From a candidate division KSB1 bacterium (GTDB lineage: Bacteria > Zhuqueibacterota > Zhuqueibacteria > Thermofontimicrobiales > Thermofontimicrobiaceae), in assembly GCA_034506395.1 (NCBI GenBank), contig JAPDPQ010000008.1, positions 62,001 through 126,000 on the forward strand: a DNA stretch of 64,000 bases. The letters run 5' to 3'. This document shows positions 1 through 7,280 of this stretch, one piece after another. The notes beneath the pieces are model-generated. The model worked only from the letters and a program-made list of their open reading frames with translations, did not search any database and was not told where the DNA came from. The translations under genes were made by a program, and so were the position numbers. Positions within the stretch are counted from its first letter, which is position 1. Each line of letters begins with the position of its first letter.

Positions 1-38
1 GCGATAGGATTTTGTGTTCCGCGCCGAATCTATGACTT

Positions 39-1118
39 CTATGCGTTATGAAAATATGAATTCAAAATTTCAACTAGCTTCTCGCTTGCCCTGCCGTCAC
101 CGTAATGCCCCTGCTGCTGACCATTGGGAGAAAAGCTCTCCAGCGCCGCCAAAATTTTTGGGACATCGGTCCCAACCAGGCAGTTCCAGCCATCGGCCAC
201 GGTCTCCACCCATTCGGTTTCATTTCTCAGCGTAATGCACGGCACTCGATAAAAGTAAGCCTCTTTCTGCACACCGCCAGAGTCAGTTAGAATTTTTTCA
301 GCATTTTTCTCTAAAATAATCATATCAAGGTAACTGACAGGCTCTATCACTGTCACGTGCTCGGCCCGTTCCAGCATCTGGTATAATTGATAATGCTTCA
401 ATAATTTCACGGTACGAGGATGCACAGGAAAAACGATTCGCTGCTTGGCTTGGCTAAGAGCGGTGATAATGCGCTTCAAATTGTCGCATGAATCTGTATT
501 TTCAGCCCGATGCAGCGTGAGCAATACATAATGCTTCGGCTCGATTTTCAGCCGATCAAAAACTTGACTTTTCTGCTCTGCAATGGGGGCAAATTGCAGC
601 GCTGCATCGTACATTACATCTCCGATGTTAAAAACGCCGTTGGTAATTCCCTCGTCCGCCAAATTTTTCACGGCCGTAGCGGTAGGGCAGAAAAGCAAAT
701 CCGCCACCTTATCCGCCACGATGCGATTGATCTCCTCGGGCATGGCCCGATTGAAGCTGCGCAGTCCCGCCTCAACGTGAGCAATCGGGATGTGCAATTT
801 GCTGGCCGCAATCGCCCCCGCCAGCGTGGAATTGGTATCGCCGTACACCAGGACTAAATCAGGTTGTTCCTGCTGCAAGTATTGCTCCACCCCGATCATA
901 ATCGCTGCGGTCTGGCGAGCATGACTGTCCGAGCCAATGCCAAGATTGATGTCTGGCCGAGGAATCCCCAATTCGTCAAAGAACACCTTTGACATGTTAT
1001 CGTCATAATGTTGTCCTGTGTGCAGCAATAGCTCCTGATGTTGTTTTCGTAGCGCCCTTGAAACTGGCGCCGCTTTGATGAACTGTGGCCTGGCGCCGAC
1101 GATAGAGACAATTTTCAT
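39..1118 (-). CDS. wecB: Non-hydrolysing UDP-GlcNAc 2-epimerase family (WecB/WbpI type)
   Basis: Family members invert C2 of a UDP-activated 2-acetamido sugar in the cytoplasm. The protein has the two-Rossmann layout of the family. Visible motifs are the N-terminal VGARPQFIKAAP, HVEAGLRSF followed by MPEEINR, LHRAEN near the middle, and DSGGVQKEA near the C-terminus. I start at the ATG at 1118 (MKIVSIVGARPQ) because the strand-1 motif begins there; a longer reading to 1151 adds residues that do not fit the family. About 360 residues is normal. It is the last gene of the minus-strand polysaccharide block, 346 bases after the acyltransferase gene. Because WbpB-like and WbpD-like genes lie upstream, the substrate could be UDP-2,3-diacetamido-glucuronate (WbpI role) instead of UDP-GlcNAc. 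The sequence alone does not decide this. Confidence 0.9.
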   Translation of the reverse strand: MKIVSIVGARPQFIKAAPVSRALRKQHQELLLHTGQHYDDNMSKVFFDELGIPRPDINLGIGSDSHARQTAAIMIGVEQYLQQEQPDLVLVYGDTNSTLAGAIAASKLHIPIAHVEAGLRSFNRAMPEEINRIVADKVADLLFCPTATAVKNLADEGITNGVFNIGDVMYDAALQFAPIAEQKSQVFDRLKIEPKHYVLLTLHRAENTDSCDNLKRIITALSQAKQRIVFPVHPRTVKLLKHYQLYQMLERAEHVTVIEPVSYLDMIILEKNAEKILTDSGGVQKEAYFYRVPCITLRNETEWVETVADGWNCLVGTDVPKILAALESFSPNGQQQGHYGDGRASEKLVEILNSYFHNA

Positions 1119-1193
1119 ACATTTATTTCCCACAGCCAATTTGGGCTCCACCTGCGCAGATTGTGTCGAAATGCAAAACTCCAGATCAGATAT

Positions 1194-1284
1194 GTCATTG
1201 CGAACGAAGTGAGGAATCAGTTCAAATCATTTGTTGGAGTAAATCTAAAGATTCCTCATTCCGCTGCGCTCCATTCGGAATGAC
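1194..1284. repeat. REP-like palindromic repeat element, copy 1
   Basis: The ends are GTCATT and AATGAC. Inside them GAGGAATC (1211-1218) is mirrored by GATTCCTC (1250-1257), so the 91 bases can fold into a long hairpin with a variable middle. A second element of the same plan lies at 33857-33956. The shared plan (GTCATT..., GAATC, loop, GATTC, ...AATGAC) suggests a dispersed intergenic repeat family. Confidence 0.65.
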
Positions 1285-1346
1285 ACGAAAATTCTACAGT
1301 TTAACGAGGCAGAATCCAAATTTTAAATCATCTTGAAAGTTATTAC

Positions 1347-1381
1347 CAGTTGGACTACACCTCGGCGGTATAGTCCAACTG
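1347..1381. other. Perfect 11-bp stem-loop
   Basis: CAGTTGGACTA (1347-1357) is followed after 13 bases by its exact complement TAGTCCAACTG (1371-1381). The inner ACC/GGT can add three pairs around a TCGGC loop. No U-tract follows on the minus strand, so it is not a classical terminator for the operon. It may limit or process the transcript ahead of the epimerase gene. Confidence 0.5.
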
Positions 1382-1464
1382 ATGTAGCTTATTTTTTGTT
1401 TGAAATTTGAATTTTAAAAATTGAAATTTGTTTGGGATTCGGAATTTTTTATTTGGAGCTTCAC

Positions 1465-2220
1465 CTAATCCCATCCCTGATTTTCCAATAACTGCTCAAC
1501 TGGCGTATCGCGAAAATATTTAGCAGGTACTCCCACCACGACTTGTCTGGGAGGGACATCTCGGGTTACGACCGCGCCAGCTCCAACCACGGCATCCTCG
1601 CCAATGGTAATGCCAGGTAAAATCACCGCTCGGCCACCGATACGGCCACCGCGTTTCACAGTGACGCCCTTGAAATGTTTGAATCGCTCCTCTGTCCGTC
1701 CCAAATAATTATCGTTGGTCGTCGTTACCATCGGAGCGATGAAACAGTAATCTCCGATTTCCGAATAAGCGGTAATGTAACAGCCTGTTTCCAGTTTGCA
1801 TTTTTTGCCCACAGTGCAGAAATTTTCAACTGTTACACCTCGTCCAACGATCGTATATTCGCCGATCGAGACATTTTCCCGAATGGCCGCCGTATCGGCA
1901 ATTAAAATATGATCAGCAATTTTGCTGCCAGCGTAGATCACCACTTGGGCGCCAATCATGCAATGACTGCCGATCACCGCAGGTGGCACTGGCTCTGATT
2001 TGAAAATGCTCCGCTTCGCCCGCATTGGCTGTTTTCCGATCACCGTGTTATCATCGATTCGCACCTGGTCGCCGATCACTGTCCCTTCATGAATCACGAC
2101 ATGATTTCCTATGGTGCAATTCTTTCCGATTATCACATTTTGTTGAATCACAGTAAAATTTCCAATTAACGTACCCTCGCCAATTTTCGCTGTTGTGTCT
2201 ATTATGTTCATGCTGTTCAT
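1465..2220 (-). CDS. Hexapeptide-repeat N-acetyltransferase, WbpD/WlbB-like
   Basis: Left-handed beta-helix acyltransferase of 251 residues. Almost the whole chain is [IV]G-x4 hexapeptide repeats (IGEGTLIG, VIIGKNCTIG, IGEYTIVG and others), ending in a typical GVPAKYFRDTP tail. The loop TTTNDNYLGRTEE before the last coils resembles the substrate loop of WbpD-type enzymes, which acetylate the 3-amino group of UDP-2-acetamido-3-amino-glucuronate. It is longer than the usual ~190 residues because of extra N-terminal coils. Start is ATG at 2220; a second ATG at 2211 is possible. It sits 40 bases after the oxidoreductase gene, in the order expected for UDP-diacetamido-uronate synthesis. Other hexapeptide acetyltransferase specificities cannot be excluded. 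Confidence 0.8.
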   Translation of the reverse strand: MNSMNIIDTTAKIGEGTLIGNFTVIQQNVIIGKNCTIGNHVVIHEGTVIGDQVRIDDNTVIGKQPMRAKRSIFKSEPVPPAVIGSHCMIGAQVVIYAGSKIADHILIADTAAIRENVSIGEYTIVGRGVTVENFCTVGKKCKLETGCYITAYSEIGDYCFIAPMVTTTNDNYLGRTEERFKHFKGVTVKRGGRIGGRAVILPGITIGEDAVVGAGAVVTRDVPPRQVVVGVPAKYFRDTPVEQLLENQGWD

Positions 2221-2260
2221 ACTTGTAATACCTTTCTTCTATAATTTTTGATGATTGATT

Positions 2261-3280
2261 TCATAAATAAACTGGTACTCCGCCCTGTTTAAGCGATTGT
2301 TGGGCCGCATTTAACACTCGTACCACTCGAAGGCCATCTTCGCCATTAGAACGAGGGGTTTTATTGTTCAAGATGCAATCGATGAAATGCTGGCATTCAA
2401 CCTTCAACGGCTCAACATTTTTGATCGTTGGGATCAGAATATCGCCGATCCTTAAGGTCAGATATTCTCCGAAACCCGTGTAGTTGCCCGTGAAATGAAC
2501 ACCTTTATCGTAAATTCTGATCTTCTCCGAGGCTTCCATATCATCGATCACAGCCATCTTTTTGGAGCCGACGACCGTCACTTTTCTAATTTTATGGGGA
2601 TCGAGCCAGCTCACATGAATATGTGCCATTTTGCCATCTGCGAAATGGAGCGTAGTGAAAACCACATCTTCTATTCCAGGCTGAATGAAAGATTGGCCGG
2701 TACTCACAACCCGGACCGGCTCCTGATTCATGAACATCAAAATAATCGAAATGTCATGCGGAGCAAAACTCCAAAGGGAGTTCTCCGTCTGGCGAATTAT
2801 TCCCAAATTGACTCGCGACGTGTACATGTAATAGATTTCGCCCAACTCACCTGAATCGATCATGGCCTTCACCTTTTCGAACGCGGGGTGATATTCCAGG
2901 ATATGACCTACCATCAACAAACGACGCTGTTGCTTCGCCAAACGGGTGAGTTCTTCGCCATGAGCCAAATCTAATACCATCGGCTTTTCAACAAATACAT
3001 GTTTTCCCCGCAACAGGAACTGTTTTGCCAATTCATAATGCACCTCTGGCGGTGTGGCAATGATCACCGCATCAATATCCTCCCTGTCATAGAGCCGATT
3101 GACATCAGTCGTGACATCGACGCCAGGGTAGTCTAACGCAACCCGCGATAGCGCTGTGTTATCGCTGTCACAAATGATGGACATTTTCGCTTGAGGGAGG
3201 TTATAAAAATTTCTTAGCAAATTTTTCCCCCAATTTCCAACCCCCACCTGTGCTAATCGGATTTGTTGTTTGGTTTCGAT
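2261..3280 (-). CDS. Gfo/Idh/MocA family oxidoreductase, WbpB/WlbA-like, with probable ATC start
   Basis: NAD-dependent sugar-nucleotide dehydrogenase family. Visible are the Rossmann motif VGVGNWGKNL, the EKP motif (HVFVEKPM, catalytic Lys) and HDISI in the C-terminal substrate domain. The first canonical start is GTG at 3247, but it would remove strand beta-1 (residues IRLAQ) in front of the GxGxxG loop. The frame stays open upstream, and a strong Shine-Dalgarno (AGGAGG, 3290-3295) stands 8 bases before an in-frame ATC at 3280-3278. I see no ATG, GTG or TTG between them and the upstream stop, so I start at ATC. The 5' end then overlaps the end of the wzz-like gene by 28 bases, which suggests translational coupling. 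Next to WbpD- and WbpI-like genes it would supply a 3-keto-uronate intermediate. Confidence 0.82.
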   Translation of the reverse strand: METKQQIRLAQVGVGNWGKNLLRNFYNLPQAKMSIICDSDNTALSRVALDYPGVDVTTDVNRLYDREDIDAVIIATPPEVHYELAKQFLLRGKHVFVEKPMVLDLAHGEELTRLAKQQRRLLMVGHILEYHPAFEKVKAMIDSGELGEIYYMYTSRVNLGIIRQTENSLWSFAPHDISIILMFMNQEPVRVVSTGQSFIQPGIEDVVFTTLHFADGKMAHIHVSWLDPHKIRKVTVVGSKKMAVIDDMEASEKIRIYDKGVHFTGNYTGFGEYLTLRIGDILIPTIKNVEPLKVECQHFIDCILNNKTPRSNGEDGLRVVRVLNAAQQSLKQGGVPVYL

Positions 3281-4569
3281 GACTTTGTCCTCCTAATGAA
3301 TTGTTCTTTGAGTTTCCTAATGTAATCTCTAATTTGATTCCAATCATTTTTGAGATCTTTCATTATTCTATCGATTTGATTATGGCTTTCGGTATGGCCC
3401 CTTAATCGTTCCAGATATTCTATTACAAAGGCCCAAAACATGCTTAGGGTCAGCGCCAAAAACGAGCCGACCAACACCAACAGCTTTCTTTTAGGTCGGC
3501 TACTCAGTTCTGGCGGTACCGCCTCATCCAGCACCTGGATTGTTGGCGTGTCCCTGGCTTCTTGAATTTTGGCCTGATAATACTGCTGATTCAGCAACTC
3601 CCATACGGTTTCTTGCACTTTTACTTCGCGCATCAAGTTGGCCAATTCCAATCCTACTTCCGGAATATTGGCAAACGGAATATAGAACTCCTTTTGATCT
3701 TTTATATCGGCTTTTTCTTTGCCATATTGGAGATAATTATATTGGCGTTCTAGTTCCTCGATCTCTTTTTTGAGCTGCACCACATAGACGTTGTTGGGTT
3801 TCATAGTTTGAAGTGCAACCCCCAATTCAACATTTTTGGCTAAAATTTTGCCCTTCAGTTCCGCTGCCTTTTCGATCGCTGCCTTAGTCTGTTCCTCCAG
3901 AGAAACAGCTTTATATTTTTCCTGGAATTTTACCAGTTCTTCAGAGGCCGCTTTCAATTTTTGCTCAGTGATTTGGAGTTGATTTTCAATATAAATCCGA
4001 GAATTTTTTGCCCGGGAACTGATCTTTTGTTTGTTTACTTTATCCAAGGCTTCAACCAGGGCATTCGCTACATCAGATGCTAAATAGCGATCGTTCAATT
4101 CAACTGAGAGGGTAATGATCCCTTCCTGAGAGGCATTGACGCTCATCTTTGACAGTAATTTTTTTCGCCCTTTTTCAAGGCTTTTTTGATGCAAAATTTG
4201 AAGCAGCGTTTTATTATTAGCCCTCTGGGAATCCTTTGGATATTGGAATTCACGAGATAGCACTAAATCCAGAACTGAGCGACTTTTTAAAATTTCAACG
4301 TAAAGGTCAGAGTTCGTCTTGGTCTCGTTGAGAATCAAGTTCGATAATGGTGAATTGTATAGTGCACTAAACAACTCCATGGATTGAGCTTCCTCTGGCG
4401 GAAGGATCGTTGTCACTGCCCTATAGGTTTTTGGCAGCATGAAGCTGATCAGCGCAATTGCAAATGCAACTACCATTACGTTCCTGAGAATCATTTGACG
4501 GTGTTTATGCAACACCAACACATAGTCCCAGAGATCAATATCATTGGCCTTCTGCTCTGGCAACATCAA
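3253..4569 (-). CDS. Wzz/GNVR-domain polysaccharide chain-length determinant protein
   Basis: Inner-membrane co-polymerase that sets polysaccharide chain length or links polymerisation to export. It has an N-terminal Wzz domain with a membrane segment at about residues 31-50 ending in the typical LPKTYRA, a long periplasmic coiled-coil region (about 160-270), a GNVR-like stretch before TPTIQVLDEAVPPELSSRPKRK, and a second membrane helix (about 380-400). A charged cytoplasmic tail of about 40 residues follows. There is no Walker motif, so no fused tyrosine kinase. Start is TTG 4569 or ATG 4566, both behind CAGGAGT. It lies 20 bases after the SLBB export gene, and its tail overlaps the oxidoreductase start. 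Confidence 0.88.
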   Translation of the reverse strand: MMLPEQKANDIDLWDYVLVLHKHRQMILRNVMVVAFAIALISFMLPKTYRAVTTILPPEEAQSMELFSALYNSPLSNLILNETKTNSDLYVEILKSRSVLDLVLSREFQYPKDSQRANNKTLLQILHQKSLEKGRKKLLSKMSVNASQEGIITLSVELNDRYLASDVANALVEALDKVNKQKISSRAKNSRIYIENQLQITEQKLKAASEELVKFQEKYKAVSLEEQTKAAIEKAAELKGKILAKNVELGVALQTMKPNNVYVVQLKKEIEELERQYNYLQYGKEKADIKDQKEFYIPFANIPEVGLELANLMREVKVQETVWELLNQQYYQAKIQEARDTPTIQVLDEAVPPELSSRPKRKLLVLVGSFLALTLSMFWAFVIEYLERLRGHTESHNQIDRIMKDLKNDWNQIRDYIRKLKEQFIRRTKSSKPNNKSD

Positions 4570-4589
4570 TGCAATACTCCTGAATAGAA

Positions 4590-6569
4590 TTAGCGTTTGA
4601 TCGCATTATCAACGATGAGATAGATGGTCGCCAATTGGGCGACAACAGCGATAGTTTGACTGAATAGGGCCCACCAGTTTCGATCTGGTCTTCTGGGAAC
4701 CCAGATGATATCGCCCGCTTCCAGTTTTTTTACTTTTTCATCTTCAAGAATGGCGCCAGTAATTTTGATGACCTTGGTTCCCCTGACCTTGGCATCCCAG
4801 GCAAGACCACCGGCCTGCTCTATATAGTATTTGATCTTCTTGTTCGGCTTAAAGACCACCCCGCCTGGCTTCGCCACCCGCCCGGTTACATAAACCACGC
4901 GAGGAGCTCGCGGGATATTGATGATGTCGCCATCTTCTAAAATTGGATCATCCGCCTTGTTTTTCAGCACGCAGACCTTAAAGAAATCCACGACGATCTC
5001 CGAAATGTCTTGAGCGTTCTGTTTCATGACAAGGTATTGATATTCATTTTTCGACATTTGGTCCGGGGTGAGCTTCATCAATCGCTCCAGCTCTTTATCA
5101 GGCATGGTTTTAACGCTCGGTCGAATCAGCGAGGCATCGCGGATCAGTGCTTTTTCGGTGAAGCCCCCGGCCTTATCAATAATTTCGCTCAACCGAGTAC
5201 TATCCTTGGTAATTGCATAAATTCCTGGAAAATTCACTTCGCCTCGGACCTCCACGGTCGGCCCAACCTCCCATTCAGGTATACGGCGAATGAATACCCG
5301 ATCATCCTCTTCCAGCAAAACATTATGTTCACTATTAGGGTCGATCATCACGCGTTGAAGAGGAATTTGTTTAAATCGAGTCGGCATTTTAGGGTCAATT
5401 TTCGCTACCTCACACTCGAGGATATAAGCGCTTCGAGTCAAATTACCAGCTTTTAAAATTAAATCTAATAACCGCAAGTTTTCCTCGAAGGGATATTGGC
5501 CTGGCCTTTTTACTTCGCCATGGATGTAAACATATTTGGGATGCGTCTGTTCAAGAATAGAGTAGACTTTCACCTGGTCTTCATTTTTCAAAATAATGTT
5601 ATCAGCACAGCTATCATTTTTCAAAACCTCATGATAATTCACATAGAAAACAGTGCGATCTCCATTAGGTAGCAGTCGGCTAATTTCAATCTTGTTGAGA
5701 TATGCCAGGTCTGTAAAACCGCCAGCCATATCAATGAGGTCGGATAAGCGCTCGTTAGCGCCAGATTTTAATTCAAACTTAGCTTGACGCTTAACCTCCC
5801 CTTGGATGCTGACCATTGATTCCACCAAGGGTACTACGATTCGGTCGTACTGTTGCAAGTAGATTTCATTGCGCAGTTTCCCTGTCAACAAAAACTCATA
5901 AAAATCGACTGTTGTGATGAGCTGATCTTCTCGATAGACTTTGATATTGCGTAATGAACCATGTGGGGTTGGGCCACCTGCAGCCATCATGGCATCTAAA
6001 ACCGTGTTAAGCGAACTCAGATAATATTTTCCAGGTCGATTGATGTCTCCAGCCACTAATATTGGGATGCGCTTCGGTTCTATTAGCATCAGACTGAGCG
6101 AGAAATTGTCATAATATTTGGCTAACTGTTTCTCCAATAGTTTGCTGACCTCATCGATGCTCATATCTGCAACGAATAATACCCCTACTGTCGGAATATA
6201 GATTTTGCCTTCTACATTGACAATGACGTCAAAGCTCTGTTGGAATTTGCCCAATAAGTGGATGCCCAAGCGATCCCCTGGCCCCAGACGATAGCTTGTG
6301 GGAAACATTAATCCACCTGAAAACAAATTTTTTATCATTTCCTCCGGAGAACCAAACAAATTATAACCGAACTTGGTTAGCTCAGTCTTGCCAATTTCTG
6401 AATCAACTGATGGTACCGGCCGAATGGATTCAATGCTAGCACGATTCAAGGGAGGTTCTTGCGAGTGAATTGCGCAGATTATGCCGTTGATGTTTAAACA
6501 TAGCAAAATGATCAACGAATATTTTAGCATCTTTTGTGTCAAATAATTTTGGGTGCTCATTCTCTTCAT
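4590..6569 (-). CDS. Wza-like polysaccharide export protein with several SLBB domains
   Basis: Outer-membrane or periplasm-spanning polysaccharide export channel of 659 residues. A signal peptide or N-terminal anchor (about 15-35) precedes the Poly_export domain (YRLGPGDRLGIHLLG, about 93-175). At least four SLBB-type beta-grasp repeats follow, each starting near a motif such as V.GEVKRPGQY or VRGEVNFPGIY with a downstream AGGF or AGGL. The C-terminus is a hydrophobic helix (about 630-655), as in the Wza family. The length is greater than E. coli Wza because of the extra SLBB repeats. It is the first gene of the minus-strand polysaccharide operon; a candidate promoter lies at 6635-6663. Confidence 0.88.
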   Translation of the reverse strand: MKRMSTQNYLTQKMLKYSLIILLCLNINGIICAIHSQEPPLNRASIESIRPVPSVDSEIGKTELTKFGYNLFGSPEEMIKNLFSGGLMFPTSYRLGPGDRLGIHLLGKFQQSFDVIVNVEGKIYIPTVGVLFVADMSIDEVSKLLEKQLAKYYDNFSLSLMLIEPKRIPILVAGDINRPGKYYLSSLNTVLDAMMAAGGPTPHGSLRNIKVYREDQLITTVDFYEFLLTGKLRNEIYLQQYDRIVVPLVESMVSIQGEVKRQAKFELKSGANERLSDLIDMAGGFTDLAYLNKIEISRLLPNGDRTVFYVNYHEVLKNDSCADNIILKNEDQVKVYSILEQTHPKYVYIHGEVKRPGQYPFEENLRLLDLILKAGNLTRSAYILECEVAKIDPKMPTRFKQIPLQRVMIDPNSEHNVLLEEDDRVFIRRIPEWEVGPTVEVRGEVNFPGIYAITKDSTRLSEIIDKAGGFTEKALIRDASLIRPSVKTMPDKELERLMKLTPDQMSKNEYQYLVMKQNAQDISEIVVDFFKVCVLKNKADDPILEDGDIINIPRAPRVVYVTGRVAKPGGVVFKPNKKIKYYIEQAGGLAWDAKVRGTKVIKITGAILEDEKVKKLEAGDIIWVPRRPDRNWWALFSQTIAVVAQLATIYLIVDNAIKR

Positions 6570-7280
6570 CGTTTGTAGAATTCTAATTTGACCAACTAAG
6601 CATAAATCAACTTGTTTTGCCTGTCGACGGTAACAATTTAGAAAATAAATTATTATTAGTCAATAAAATTTTCTGAAATATTATTCGAATCCATTATTGC
6701 TAAAAATAAATTTTTGATCGATCGAGGCTCAAATAACCAACTAGATTCGTAAAGCGCAAACCGACCTAATGATTGGAAAATAATCGTAAATGATTCTTGC
6801 ATAATTTTATTGTATGAAAAAAAGGATTTTCACTGAAATAAAACTATTTGAATCATTGATTACCTTTATCAGCGACAAGGCTATAACGCAACACAATGCT
6901 TGATAAAGATAAAAATTTTGCATGAATTCTGAGGTGATCAAATCACTATTTGAGGATTAAAAGCAATTTCTTAGAGTTCAGATCCTTAAACGAGGTTTAA
7001 AGAAGCTTCAGATTAAAAAATTGTCTCAAAAATTTGGAGGAGAATGAAAGAATTTCAGGATGAAACTGAACAAAAATAAAAACAGGATCGAGCAATTTGA
7101 CGGATTTGCCCGACCCCGTAGTTCTCAGGTATCACTTGAGTTTTATTAATTGAGCTAAATTGGGGACAGATTTTACGCTTTTTCTTTTTTAAATGATTGC
7201 TCACTATTTTGACTATAATTTGGCATAAAGAATCTCCGCAGAAATGAATTTATCTGAAGCGAACAAGTTTCAAACAGACG
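6570..7280. other. AT-rich intergenic region upstream of the polysaccharide operon
   Basis: About 710 bases without a convincing gene. A candidate minus-strand promoter lies at 6635-6663. A short imperfect hairpin (CTCAGG/CTTGAG) is near 7125-7141. I looked for tRNA, known riboswitch cores and sigma-54 sites and saw none. Confidence 0.5.
6635..6663 (-). promoter_or_regulatory. Candidate housekeeping promoter for the polysaccharide operon
   Basis: On the minus strand TTGACT (6663-6658) is separated by 17 bases from TAAATT (6640-6635). The start of transcription would fall near 6628, about 60 bases before the SLBB gene. The -10 match is only moderate. Confidence 0.35.

Larger units (their letters stand above)
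1119..1464. other. Intergenic region with two palindromic structures
   Basis: This gap lies between the acyltransferase and epimerase genes, both on the minus strand. It holds a REP-like palindromic element at 1194-1284 and a strong hairpin at 1347-1381, listed separately. The rest, especially 1390-1450, is AT-rich and low in complexity. I see no gene. Confidence 0.6.
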
